In this document: positions 16,488 to 24,911 of the stretch, piece by piece
Numbering within the stretch: the first letter of the stretch is position 1
Layout: each line of letters opens with the position of its first letter
From: Arthrobacter sp.
GTDB taxonomy: Bacteria > Actinomycetota > Actinomycetes > Actinomycetales > Micrococcaceae
Assembly (NCBI GenBank): GCA_023264815.1
Contig: JAHFUZ010000010.1
Location: 1-64,000 of the forward strand
Direction of reading: 5' to 3'
Length of the DNA stretch: 64,000 nt
Program-made: the position numbers and the translations under genes
Notes under the pieces: generated by a model
What the model was told of the DNA's origin: nothing
The model's database searches: none
Seen by the model: only the letters and a program-made list of their open reading frames with translations

Positions 16488-18722
16488 ATGACCCCGCCTC
16501 CCAAGACTGCAATGCACCGCGCCCTCGGAGTCTCCAAAGAGATCGAAGAGGCGGCATGGTTTGTGCTGGGTCCGGGGCTCCAGGGCAAGCCCTCGGCCCT
16601 GGACGGCAAGACCTTAACCTGGACCTCGGAAGCCGCGGCCGAGCTGCTGGACCGCCTGGAACGCGGCGTGCCGGACGCCAAAGCGCCCATGATGACCAAC
16701 CTCCGGCAGAACCTCGACGGTGCCTCGCGGGAGGCCAAACAGCTCGCCGTCGAACTGCTCTTCCTGCAGTCGCTGCCGCTGGCCCACGAGGTCAAGTCGC
16801 TCAAGGTCAAGCGTGCCCGCGTGGCGGAGGCCGCCTCCTGGCTGGAGCCTGCGCTGGAACTGCCCGAGGAACTCTATAAGGGCATGACGGACCACGGCGT
16901 GATCAGGGACCGCACCGCGGAATTCAACTGGACCATCTGGGACCATCTCAAGTGGCTCTGCCGCTTCGTCCTGCACGTTGACCAGCAGGTGCCCGCCGCC
17001 ATCACCAAGGCACTGAAGGATCCGCTGAAATTCCATGAGCTGGCCGCGGGCACCCCGGATGACCAGCACGCCATCCGCCGCAGCATCGAGTACCTCGCCT
17101 GGCCCAGTTACTTCGAACCCGTGGTGGCCGACGTCGAACGCCGGGAAATCCGGGACGCCTTTGCCTCCCTGGTGGGCGGTGCCAACGGCGACTCGGACGA
17201 GGATGTCACCGCGGACATCCACCGCATCCGCCTGCACCTGGACGAACAGGCCGGGCAGCGCATCGACTGGTACGCCCGCCAGCTCGTCAGCCAGTGGCGC
17301 AAGGTGGGGGATCCGGGCCGCCGGGCCTGGCTGCTGCGCACCCACAGCGACAACGCCGAGCTCCTTGCCTCGTGGCACGAGGAGGAAAAGGTGACGCTCG
17401 ACGTCGAACACCTCCGCCACCTGGACCCCGGCGTGACTGCCGGGCTGGTGCAGCACGCCGTTGACGAGGACTATAAGCACCTCGGCTACGTGGAGCGGGA
17501 GGACACCAAAACAGCGGTGTTCGCTTTCCTTACCGTCATGAAGCCGGGCGACCTTGTCCTGTACCAGAACTCGGGCACCGTGCGGCTTGGGGTGGTGCTC
17601 GGCGAGCCGGAGCACAATGAGGACAACCGCCAGATGCGTCGCAAGGTGCGGTGGCTCGACGACGAAGGCCACGCCACCGGCGAACTGCCCCGCCACGTCC
17701 AGCGGCAGCTGGCCACCGCCGGGATCGTCGTGGACGTCACCAAGGTGGTGCAGGCGCTGCAGGCCCTCGTCCCCGGCGAAGCGGAACCGGACGACGACGA
17801 CCCCGCCACAGCCGCCGTCGAAGTCGTCCCTGTGCCTGAGGGCTTCCGCCCGCTGAGCCGCGACTTCGCGGCTTCGCTCCACATGGACCTCGAACCGCTG
17901 CAGGAGATCGCGGAACTGCTGGAGGAGAACCGGCAGCTGGTGCTCTACGGTCCGCCGGGCACCGGAAAGACGTACCTTGCCAAACACCTCGCCGCCGAGC
18001 TCGCGCAGGACAAGACCGACGAGCGCGTGAAGCTGGTGCAGTTCCACCCGTCGTACGCCTACGAGGACTTTTTCGAAGGCTACCGGCCGGACAAGACCGA
18101 CGAGGGCCAGGTGTCCTTCAAACTTGTGGCTGGGCCGCTGCGCCGCCTGGCGGAGGAAGCCGCCAAACCCGGGAACGAAAAGAAGCCCTACTTCCTGATC
18201 ATCGATGAGATGAACCGCGCCAACCTCGCCAAGGTATTCGGCGAGCTGTACTTCCTGCTGGAATACCGCGACGACAGAATCTACCTGCAGTACAGCCCCA
18301 ACGAGCCGTTTACGTTGCCGGATAACCTCTACATCATTGGCACCATGAATACCGCTGACCGCTCCATCGCCATGATGGATGCGGCCATCCGCCGCCGGTT
18401 TGCGTTCATTGAGCTGCACCCGCAGACGGAGCCGGTCAAGGGCTCGCTGCTGCGGTTCCTGCAGGCCCGGCAGCTGGACACTACTCCGGCGCTGCTGCTC
18501 GATGCGCTCAACGCCGCCATCGACGAATGGGACCGTGACCTGATGATCGGCCCGTCGTACTTCATGAAGCCCGCCGCCCAGAGCCCTGCCGGACTCCGCC
18601 GGATCTGGAAGTACGAGCTCATGCCGCTGCTCGAGGAGCACTATCACGGCCAGCTGACCCGGGCCCAGCTGGAGGAACGGTTCGGACTGGAGCCGCTCCT
18701 GGGACGCCTTGCGGCCAGCTAA
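16488..18722 (+). CDS. McrB-type AAA+ GTPase/ATPase of a modification-dependent restriction system
   Basis: A 744-residue protein. Residues 1-~440 are a family-specific N-terminal region, probably for DNA recognition, including an SH3-like stretch (KPGDLVLYQNSGTVRLGVVL). The C-terminal half is an McrB-type AAA+ motor: Walker A YGPPGTGKTYLAKHL (~488), PYFLIIDEMNRANLAKVFGE (Walker B, ~568) and IIGTMNTADRSIAMMDAAIR (sensor/Arg region, ~615), the McrB MNxxDRS hallmark. It starts 8 nt downstream of a -10-like TAAATT. The McrC gene overlaps its end, so both form one restriction unit that would cleave modified foreign DNA. Confidence 0.88.
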   Translation: MTPPPKTAMHRALGVSKEIEEAAWFVLGPGLQGKPSALDGKTLTWTSEAAAELLDRLERGVPDAKAPMMTNLRQNLDGASREAKQLAVELLFLQSLPLAHEVKSLKVKRARVAEAASWLEPALELPEELYKGMTDHGVIRDRTAEFNWTIWDHLKWLCRFVLHVDQQVPAAITKALKDPLKFHELAAGTPDDQHAIRRSIEYLAWPSYFEPVVADVERREIRDAFASLVGGANGDSDEDVTADIHRIRLHLDEQAGQRIDWYARQLVSQWRKVGDPGRRAWLLRTHSDNAELLASWHEEEKVTLDVEHLRHLDPGVTAGLVQHAVDEDYKHLGYVEREDTKTAVFAFLTVMKPGDLVLYQNSGTVRLGVVLGEPEHNEDNRQMRRKVRWLDDEGHATGELPRHVQRQLATAGIVVDVTKVVQALQALVPGEAEPDDDDPATAAVEVVPVPEGFRPLSRDFAASLHMDLEPLQEIAELLEENRQLVLYGPPGTGKTYLAKHLAAELAQDKTDERVKLVQFHPSYAYEDFFEGYRPDKTDEGQVSFKLVAGPLRRLAEEAAKPGNEKKPYFLIIDEMNRANLAKVFGELYFLLEYRDDRIYLQYSPNEPFTLPDNLYIIGTMNTADRSIAMMDAAIRRRFAFIELHPQTEPVKGSLLRFLQARQLDTTPALLLDALNAAIDEWDRDLMIGPSYFMKPAAQSPAGLRRIWKYELMPLLEEHYHGQLTRAQLEERFGLEPLLGRLAAS

Positions 18723-19986
18723 GGGGCTGCCGGCCAAACCTACGCAGGCGCCCCTGCATGGCGGGCCGGTTAAGGGCCCCAAGTACCTGGTCCTGGATGA
18801 GCTGTCTGGCGGCATCGTGGAGCGGCTGGACGCTGCCAGCGCCGCGTTCCTGAACGCCTCGGGCCTGGCCAAGGCTTCGCCCATGGGGATGGGTCTGTAC
18901 CGGATCGAGCCGGTGGGCAAGGTGGGGTCGGTCCGCACGGCCACCATGCAGCTGGACATCCGGCCCAAAGACCGGCTGGGGCTCAGCCGGCTGCTTTTCC
19001 TCCTCAGCTACGCCGGGAACCAGGGCTTCCGGGCGGATTCTGTGGCCGCCGTCGAGGACCGCGAACTGTGGAGCGCACTGGCCGAGTCCCTGGCCCAGCT
19101 TGCCGAGCGTGCCCTGGGCCGGGGTGTGCTGCAGGGCTACCTCACCGTGGATGAGTCGCTCCGCACCGTGAAGGGCCGCATCCGGATCTCGGACCAGATT
19201 TCCCGCCGCCCCGGCATGCTGGTGCCGCTGGAGGTGTCCTACGACGAGTTCACGGAGGACATTGCCGAAAACCGGATCCTCCGTGCTGCCCTTGAACGCA
19301 TGGGCCAGGTCCCGCGCGTTCGGCCCGAGGTGCTGAGCCGCCTGCGCCAGCTGAAGGGAAAGCTCGACGCCGTCACCCGCCTTCCGGCCGGCGCGCCGCT
19401 GCCGCCGTGGACACCCAGCAGGATGAACGTCCGCTACCACTCGGTACTGCGCCTTGCCGGGCTGATTCTGCGGAACGCGTCCGCTGAATCCGGCGACGGC
19501 AAGCAACAGACGGCATCGTTTGTAGTGGACATGGGACAGGTGTTCGAGGACTTCGTGGGGGCGGCTCTCCGCGAGGCCATGGCGTCGTACCCGGGGGAGA
19601 CGCGGCTGCAGTACAACGCGCTCCTCAGTGAGGCGGTGCACGACGCCGACAGGCTTTCGGTGCGCCCGGATGCGGTGCACCTGCTCGGCGGACGCCCTGT
19701 GGTGGTCTACAACGCCAAGTACAAGGCCGCCGCGGATATTGGTGCGTCCCTGACGGCCGACCACTACCAGATGCTCGCCCACTGCACCGCGCTCGGCGTG
19801 CCCACCGCCTGGCTTATCTATGCCGGCGCCGGCGAGATCAAGCTGCGGCGGATCCTCAATACAGACATCGACATTGTGGAGTTTCCGCTGGATCTGTCCC
19901 TGCCGCCGTCGGACATTCTGGCAGCGGTGGCGGAGCTGGCGCGCCGGTCGTGGGGTGAAGTCGTCCGGAATTCCCTGGACGGGTAG
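18709..19986 (+). CDS. McrC-family nuclease subunit of McrBC-like system
   Basis: A 425-residue protein from a TTG start overlapping the McrB gene by 14 nt. The N-terminal ~110 residues contain the McrC beta-barrel-like region (MGLYRIEPVGKVG, MQLDIRPKDRLGLSRL), and the middle has SYDEFTEDIAENRILRAALE, a well-conserved McrC helix. The C-terminal PD-(D/E)xK nuclease region has FVVDMGQVFEDFV, SVRPDAVHLLGG and VVVYNAKYKA. The last is normally DAKYK; here position 335 is Asn, so one acidic metal ligand is missing. The rest of the fold looks complete. Either another residue provides the ligand or the nuclease is weakened. Confidence 0.85.
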   Translation: MRPAKGLPAKPTQAPLHGGPVKGPKYLVLDELSGGIVERLDAASAAFLNASGLAKASPMGMGLYRIEPVGKVGSVRTATMQLDIRPKDRLGLSRLLFLLSYAGNQGFRADSVAAVEDRELWSALAESLAQLAERALGRGVLQGYLTVDESLRTVKGRIRISDQISRRPGMLVPLEVSYDEFTEDIAENRILRAALERMGQVPRVRPEVLSRLRQLKGKLDAVTRLPAGAPLPPWTPSRMNVRYHSVLRLAGLILRNASAESGDGKQQTASFVVDMGQVFEDFVGAALREAMASYPGETRLQYNALLSEAVHDADRLSVRPDAVHLLGGRPVVVYNAKYKAAADIGASLTADHYQMLAHCTALGVPTAWLIYAGAGEIKLRRILNTDIDIVEFPLDLSLPPSDILAAVAELARRSWGEVVRNSLDG

Positions 19987-19994
19987 GGCGCCGC

Positions 19995-21650
19995 CTACAC
20001 CGGCAGGCGGAACGTGAAGGTGGTTCCCTCGCCCAGCTTGCTCTCCACATCGATGGTGCCGCCGTGGGCCTCCACGATGGCCTTGCTGATGGACAGGCCC
20101 AGCCCCACCCCCGGGATGTTTGTCCGGCGCACGCTGCCGGTTCGGAAGAACTTGGCGAACACTTCGGCCTGGTCCTCTTCGCTCATGCCCATTCCCGTGT
20201 CGCTGACGCGGCAGGAGAAATGGCCGTCCTCCTGCGCCAGGGACACCACCACGTTGCCGCCGTCGGGTGAGTACTTGATGGCGTTCGAGACCAGGTTGTC
20301 AAGGACCTGGGAGATGCGGGGACCGTCCACGTGGGCATCCAGCCGGGCGGGCACGTCGGCTTTGAGGACCACACGGGCGGCGTCAGCCTTGGGTTTGGCC
20401 GCGGAGACGCTGGCCCGCACCAGTTCGGCGACGTCCACAGCGTGCGGCGTGACGATCAGCTGGCCGTTCCTGGCTGCCAGCAGGTCCGAGACCAGGGTCA
20501 GCAGGCGCTCCGAATTGCGCCTGATGATGGTGAGGGCTTCCAACTGGTCCTCGGCGGGTTCGTCCTCCAGCAGGATCTCCACATAGCCGAGGATCGACGT
20601 CAGGGGCGTCCGGAACTCATGGGACACGCTGGACACGAATTCGTCCTTGGCGGCCAGGGCGTTCACCAGGTCTGTGACGTCGCCGAAGACAATGACAGAT
20701 CCCGCAAACTGCCCGTCCGCGTCCTTCATGGCGCGGGCACTGGTGGTGATGGCCCGCTGCTCCTTTCCGGTGCCCAGCCAGACGAGGTAGTCCGTGAATG
20801 TCTCGCCCAGTACGGCCCTGCGCACCGGGCGGTCCTCCACCGGGACCAGGGTGGTGCGGTCGGCGGCGAACACCAGCAACTGCGATTCGTTGGGATCCTC
20901 GATGTCCCTGGGACGTGCCAGCTCGTGGTTGGCGCGCTGTTTCCGGTTCATCAAAATGTCGTGGCCGTCGGCGTCCACGGCCAGGACGCCCAGATGCACG
21001 GTGTCCAGGACGGAATTGAGTAGGGCCTCCTGCTGTTTGGTGCTCCGCAGGCCGGCCTGGAGCTGCTCGTCCTTCTCCTCCAGGATGCGCTGCTGGCGCA
21101 TCATGCTGAGGGTCAGGACGCTGACCGATACACCGATGCCAAGCATCATGACCGGAAGCAGCAGGGACTTGGCCAGGCTGGGACCGGACACACTCCCGCG
21201 GATGAACAACGGAACCCAGATGATGGCCAGCGGTCCCAGGAAGGACACCCAAAGGGCAAGCCGTGGATAGTAGCCGGAAGCGCACAGCCAGATGACAGGG
21301 AAAACCGCCAGGAGGCTGATGCCTGTCAGGCTTTCCTGGCCGCCCTCCCGGCCCAGTGCGATGGAGACAAAGTCCAGCAGCGGCACCACCAGGAAACTGG
21401 TGTAGGGCAGCCGGTCCCACGGAACCACGTAGCAGAGGACCATGATGGCCATTTGGGAGATGAGAAACGCCAAAAACAGGGGGTTGTCCAGGGTTCCCGG
21501 GAAAAAAGCCCACATGAGGAACGCTGTCAGAAGCGTCGTAACAAACAAGGGCAACTGGCTCAGGGCCACCCGGTCCGTCAGCCGGTACTCATGGAAAGGG
21601 CGACGAAGAAACCTCAGCCGGCCCGCTGCCCACGCCACCGGCTCAGTCAT
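19995..21650 (-). CDS. Membrane sensor histidine kinase with PAS domain
   Basis: A 551-residue kinase. The N-terminal ~200 residues have about six hydrophobic helices (membrane-embedded sensor), followed by a PAS-like region (~225-330, LLNSVLDTVHLGVLAVDADG, SVIVFGDVTDL). The H-box is SHEFRTPLTSILGYVEILLE with phosphoacceptor H344, then N-box (LDNLVSNAIKYSPDGG), and G-boxes DTGMGMSEEDQ and GVGLGLSISKAIVEAHGG. The ATG at 21650 gives the likely N-terminus. It is divergent from an OmpR-type response regulator, its probable partner. The stimulus is unknown; the multi-helix membrane part suggests an envelope or small hydrophobic signal. Confidence 0.88.
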   Translation of the reverse strand: MTEPVAWAAGRLRFLRRPFHEYRLTDRVALSQLPLFVTTLLTAFLMWAFFPGTLDNPLFLAFLISQMAIMVLCYVVPWDRLPYTSFLVVPLLDFVSIALGREGGQESLTGISLLAVFPVIWLCASGYYPRLALWVSFLGPLAIIWVPLFIRGSVSGPSLAKSLLLPVMMLGIGVSVSVLTLSMMRQQRILEEKDEQLQAGLRSTKQQEALLNSVLDTVHLGVLAVDADGHDILMNRKQRANHELARPRDIEDPNESQLLVFAADRTTLVPVEDRPVRRAVLGETFTDYLVWLGTGKEQRAITTSARAMKDADGQFAGSVIVFGDVTDLVNALAAKDEFVSSVSHEFRTPLTSILGYVEILLEDEPAEDQLEALTIIRRNSERLLTLVSDLLAARNGQLIVTPHAVDVAELVRASVSAAKPKADAARVVLKADVPARLDAHVDGPRISQVLDNLVSNAIKYSPDGGNVVVSLAQEDGHFSCRVSDTGMGMSEEDQAEVFAKFFRTGSVRRTNIPGVGLGLSISKAIVEAHGGTIDVESKLGEGTTFTFRLPV

Positions 21651-21751
21651 GGACAGCAGCAGGGAGTGCCAGGGTAATGAGACGCATACCAACAGCGTAT
21701 CGGCAGCGGGCTATACTTCTCACGTTGTCAAGCTGGCGGAGGGGGCCTTGT

Positions 21752-22516
21752 ATGAGTGAAGCACGTGTGGGTCTGGTCATCGAGGACGACCAGGATATCC
21801 GGGAACTGGTCCGCGCCGTCCTGACCCAGGCCGGGTTCGACGTCAGCGTGGCCGCCAGCGGAGTAGAGGGAGTTCTTGCGGCACGGTCGCTTAATCCCGA
21901 TGTCATCACGCTTGACCTGGGCCTGCCCGATATCGATGGCTTTGAGGTCTCCCGCCAAATCCGCGAGTTCTCCGACGCCTACATCGTGATGCTGACGGCG
22001 CGGGCTGAAGAACTGGACACCCTGATCGGCCTGGAGTCCGGAGCTGATGACTACCTGACGAAGCCTTTCCGTCCGCGGGAGCTGCGTGCACGGATTGCGG
22101 CCATGATGCGTCGGCCCCGGTCGGTGCCGGCCATGACGGAGTCAATGCCTTCCGCCGACCAGCCAGCGGAAGCCGTGGCCAGAATCGGTCACTACAGCCA
22201 CAACGGGCTGGACCTGACGTACGCGTCCCGGTCCGTCAGCGTGGACGGACAGGAACTGAACCTGACCCGTACGGAGTTTGAACTGCTTTATGCCCTGCTC
22301 GAGGCGGGCAGGACTGTCCGGACCAAATCGGACCTGGTGCGCCGGCTGCGGGACGAGGATTACGACGTCGGAAGCTACATCAGCGAGGCTGACGAACGGT
22401 CCGTGGAAGTCCACATGGGGAACCTGCGCAAGAAACTTGGTGATTCACCGCAGCAGCCGCGCTGGCTGCAGACAGTCCGCGGGGTGGGCTACCGGCTGGC
22501 GCCCGCGGAACGCTGA
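21752..22516 (+). CDS. OmpR/PhoB-type response regulator
   Basis: A 254-residue regulator; ATG 21752 is preceded by GGAGG. The receiver has EDD (11-13), phosphoacceptor D55 (ITLDLGLPD), T82 and K104 (TKPF). The C-terminal winged helix has LNLTRTEFELLYALLEAGRT and SVEVHMGNLRKKLGDSPQQP, WLQTVRGVGYRL. It is divergent from the histidine kinase at 19995-21650 and convergent with the HPt-like gene, whose 3' end it overlaps by 28 nt. It probably completes a two-component system with the kinase. Confidence 0.92.
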   Translation: MSEARVGLVIEDDQDIRELVRAVLTQAGFDVSVAASGVEGVLAARSLNPDVITLDLGLPDIDGFEVSRQIREFSDAYIVMLTARAEELDTLIGLESGADDYLTKPFRPRELRARIAAMMRRPRSVPAMTESMPSADQPAEAVARIGHYSHNGLDLTYASRSVSVDGQELNLTRTEFELLYALLEAGRTVRTKSDLVRRLRDEDYDVGSYISEADERSVEVHMGNLRKKLGDSPQQPRWLQTVRGVGYRLAPAER

Positions 22517-22899
22517 AGTTCCAGTCTGTTCAGTGTCTGGCGGCAGCACAGGCTGATGGGCCGGAGGTAGTCGGCGGCCAGTCGCGGCAGGGCCACGGAG
22601 GGTTCCTCCCGCGGGGTGTCCTCGCGGATGGAGCGTTCAAGGTCATGGGCCAGTCCCGCCAATTGTTCAGCCCCCACCATCTGGCTGGATGTCTTGAGGC
22701 TGAGGACAGCGTCCACCGCGCCAGGGAGGTCGCCGGTGGTGAGGGCAAGGCGAAGCCGGCCAATGCGGACGGGCAGGCAGTCGATGAAGTTGCCCACAAA
22801 AACCGTGCAGTAACCTTCGTCCTCGGCCAGTTCGATGCGAAGCCGATCAAGGACGGAACGGTCCACCAAGGGCCGCCCAGCATCATCGGAGGGAGCCAT
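22489..22899 (-). CDS. HPt-like protein lacking the phosphoacceptor histidine
   Basis: A 136-residue protein; ATG 22899 is preceded by AAAGGA. Residues ~15-110 match the four-helix histidine phosphotransfer (HPt) pattern: FVGNFIDCLPVRIGRLRLAL, DAVLSLKTSSQMVGAEQLAG, LAHDLE. In true HPt domains the second stretch is xxHxLKGSSxxxGA; here the aligned position is L66, so no phosphoryl acceptor is present. It converges with the response regulator gene (28-nt overlap) next to a histidine kinase. It may bind one of these proteins as a non-catalytic modulator. The call rests on motif resemblance only. Confidence 0.65.
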   Translation of the reverse strand: MAPSDDAGRPLVDRSVLDRLRIELAEDEGYCTVFVGNFIDCLPVRIGRLRLALTTGDLPGAVDAVLSLKTSSQMVGAEQLAGLAHDLERSIREDTPREEPSVALPRLAADYLRPISLCCRQTLNRLELQRSAGASR

Positions 22900-23114
22900 T
22901 TCAGTCCTTTCCGCTGGGACCCGCCACCGGGGAATCCCGGGGTGGAGGTGTGGGTCGTCGTCCATCTTCAGAGTAGGTCTCTTCCTTTGTCCTGCAGCGG
23001 GCTGGGGGCCAATATTGGGGGTTTTTTGGGGAGACTGCGGGTTTTGCCGTAGCTGCCATCTTTGCCGGTGCCGATCAAGCCGGGCGCGGGCAAACGCTCA
23101 AGGTTGGCTCAAGT

Positions 23115-23552
23115 TCAGGCGGGTGCGGAGTGGGCACCAAGAAACTGCACCAGCTGGGCTTCGAGGGCCGATCCGTCTTTCAGTTCGCATTCCCAGACGG
23201 TGAGTACTTCCCAGCCGGCAGCTTCCAGTTGGAGGCGTTGCCGGGCGTCGCGGTCGCGGGTGCGCGAGCGCTTGGTCTCCCAGAACGAGGCGTTGGCTTT
23301 GGGGGCGTGCAGGCCCACGCGGCAGTCGTGAAAGTGCCAGAAGCAGCCGTTGACGAAGATGACTTTGCGCCGCCCTGCGAAGACCAGGTCGGGGTTTCCG
23401 GGCAGGCGGACTTTGCCGGACTTGCCGTGCAGGCGGTAGCGGTAACCCTTGGCATGCAGAAGGCGGCGCACCAGCAGTTCCGGCTTGGTGTCCTTGCCCC
23501 GGATGCGGGACATGTTCCAGCTGCGCTGCTCCGGAGTCAGCCTGTCCGCCAT
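23115..23552 (-). CDS. vsr: Very-short-patch (Vsr) mismatch endonuclease
   Basis: A 145-residue protein with the full Vsr signature: TPEQRSWNMSRIRGKDTKPE, then LLHAKGYRYRLHGKSGKVRL, LPGNPDLVFAGRRKVIFVNG and CFWHFHDCRVG, and KANASFWETK. D in NPDLVF and the FVNGCFWHxHxC cluster supply the catalytic and zinc-binding residues. Vsr nicks at T:G mismatches created by deamination of 5-methylcytosine and is normally encoded beside a C5-cytosine methyltransferase. None is present here. An McrBC-like system lies 3 kb away, but no operon link exists. Start chosen at MADRLTP, the family's usual N-terminus. Confidence 0.92.
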   Translation of the reverse strand: MADRLTPEQRSWNMSRIRGKDTKPELLVRRLLHAKGYRYRLHGKSGKVRLPGNPDLVFAGRRKVIFVNGCFWHFHDCRVGLHAPKANASFWETKRSRTRDRDARQRLQLEAAGWEVLTVWECELKDGSALEAQLVQFLGAHSAPA

Positions 23553-23571
23553 GGTTCCGATCCAGGAGCTC

Positions 23572-24006
23572 CTAGATTTCCCGTTCCGGCTGTTCGCCCA
23601 GCTCGAAATGGCGCCCGCTGATTGAGGTGGGGACAATCTCCACGTAGAAATCCTTCAGTGTGGGCACCCAGGTTTTCAGGCCCAGTTGCTCGACGGCAGC
23701 CAGTTCGGCCTCGTTGCTCAGCACCCGGGCAGTGCCCCTGAGTACTACCGACCAGGCTTCATCGGAGAAGATGCCGTCTGTTTCCAGCAGCACGCTGGAG
23801 TTGATGGTGAGCTGCGCAAGCTTATTGCCCGGCGCGGTCCGGAGGTAGATCTTCCGGTTTGAGGCGAGGTAGTTGACGGGGAAGATATCCGGTTCGCCGG
23901 CGACTGAGACAACCAGGCGGCCGTGCTTGGTTGCTTCCAGAAGTTTCCAGGACTGCTCGTCATCGAGTTCAAGTACGGGGTTGCCATCAGAGTGGGTAAA
24001 CATCAT
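23572..24006 (-). CDS. Pyridoxamine 5'-phosphate oxidase-like FMN-binding protein
   Basis: About 144 residues of the split-barrel PNPOx-like family: WKLLEATKHGRLVVSVAGEP, IFPVNYLASNRKIYLRTAPG, then LETDGIFSDEAWSVVLRGTA. This pattern (xxGRLxxxxxGxPxxxPVNY) is seen in the Rv1155/Rv2074-type and nitroimidazole-resistance-like proteins, which bind FMN, F420 or heme. Start uncertain: ATGs at 24015, 24006 and 24003 are possible, and AGAAG spacing favours 24006. A 25-bp inverted repeat (24014-24038) covers the start region and looks like an operator. Confidence 0.82.
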   Translation of the reverse strand: MMFTHSDGNPVLELDDEQSWKLLEATKHGRLVVSVAGEPDIFPVNYLASNRKIYLRTAPGNKLAQLTINSSVLLETDGIFSDEAWSVVLRGTARVLSNEAELAAVEQLGLKTWVPTLKDFYVEIVPTSISGRHFELGEQPEREI

Positions 24007-24013
24007 AACGACC

Positions 24014-24038
24014 ATTCTTCTACGATCGGTAGAAGAAT
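24014..24038. promoter_or_regulatory. Perfect inverted repeat at PNPOx-like gene start
   Basis: ATTCTTCTAC (24014-24023), GATCG, GTAGAAGAAT (24029-24038): perfect 10-bp arms with 5-nt spacer, immediately followed by AATTC, so AGAATTCT forms a second small palindrome. It lies just upstream of the chosen ATG and would serve as an operator or, if transcribed, a hairpin over the ribosome-binding site. Confidence 0.6.
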
Positions 24039-24251
24039 TCTAGGGTTGGTTGGGGGAATTCTGGTCTCGCGCTGGTGATGGCGCCCCCGGGGCTGGCCTT
24101 TGACGGCCTTGACTTCTTATTGGCGCCCGGCGGTGGTAGAACCGTTGTCGGGTGGCTGTGGATAACTTTGATCGCTCTGGTGTGACCTGGGCTACCCTTA
24201 AGTCACTGTTCGGAGCGAGGCGTCTTGAAACTATCGGGGGATTAGCTGCCC

Positions 24252-24908
24252 ATGACATCGCACAACTTCTTCACTGGCTGGCGTTTGCCTGCGGCCTTCG
24301 TCGCTGCTGTTGCGGCGGCTGCTTTGACACTCTCAGGCTGCAATGCCGGCGACCCCGGCGGCACCGGCACGCAGTCACCGTCCGCCACTCCGACGTCAAC
24401 GGCCACGCCGACTCCGACGCCGACGGCGACACCTGCCTACGTGCCGGCGTCGGCCAGTGGGCGGGCGCAGAACGTGCCGGTGCCGGTGCTGCCGGAGGTC
24501 GCCAAGACTGAGACGAAGGAAGGTGCCATCGCATTTGCCCGTTACTGGTTCCAGGTCCTTAGCTATTCATACGAAACCGGGGAACTATCGCTTTTTAGGA
24601 ACTTGACCCCTCAAACCTGCGGCCCATGTCAAAAGTCCGCGGAAGTGATTGGCAACTGGCATTCCGAAGGCAGGTGGTTGGTCGGAGGCCAGATCAGTAC
24701 GCCGGTCATCGATTCTACGTTCACCAAAGATGCGGCGGGGAAATACAAGGTCTCTGCCCAAGTTCATCAAGTTCCGCTCTCGTACGTTCGGGCCGACGGA
24801 ACCGTTGCACGTACAGACCCGCAGGATGCGGACCAAGGTAACTTGCTCATCATTTCGTTTGGCTCCGACTCGTGGCAGCTGGATGAAGTGGGAAGCATCG
24901 TTGGCTAG
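24252..24908 (+). CDS. Secreted lipoprotein of DUF6318 type
   Basis: A 218-residue protein. The signal peptide ends in lipobox LTLSGC with C30 as the lipidated residue. A Thr/Pro-rich linker (~35-65) follows, then a ~140-residue domain with AIAFARYWFQVLSYSYETGE, LTPQTCGPCQKSAEVIGN and WQLDEVGSIVG. The pattern matches the DUF6318 family of Arthrobacter lipoproteins, whose role is not known; a fold like Mce/nuclear-transport-factor-2 proteins is possible. The next gene begins 3 nt after its stop, so the two are likely made together. Confidence 0.78.
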   Translation: MTSHNFFTGWRLPAAFVAAVAAAALTLSGCNAGDPGGTGTQSPSATPTSTATPTPTPTATPAYVPASASGRAQNVPVPVLPEVAKTETKEGAIAFARYWFQVLSYSYETGELSLFRNLTPQTCGPCQKSAEVIGNWHSEGRWLVGGQISTPVIDSTFTKDAAGKYKVSAQVHQVPLSYVRADGTVARTDPQDADQGNLLIISFGSDSWQLDEVGSIVG

Positions 24909-24911
24909 CAA

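Noticed and set aside
16614-18968. Very long antisense open frame (784 codons) over McrB
   Set aside because: Shadow frame created by GC-rich codon bias; the McrB product has unambiguous AAA+ motifs.
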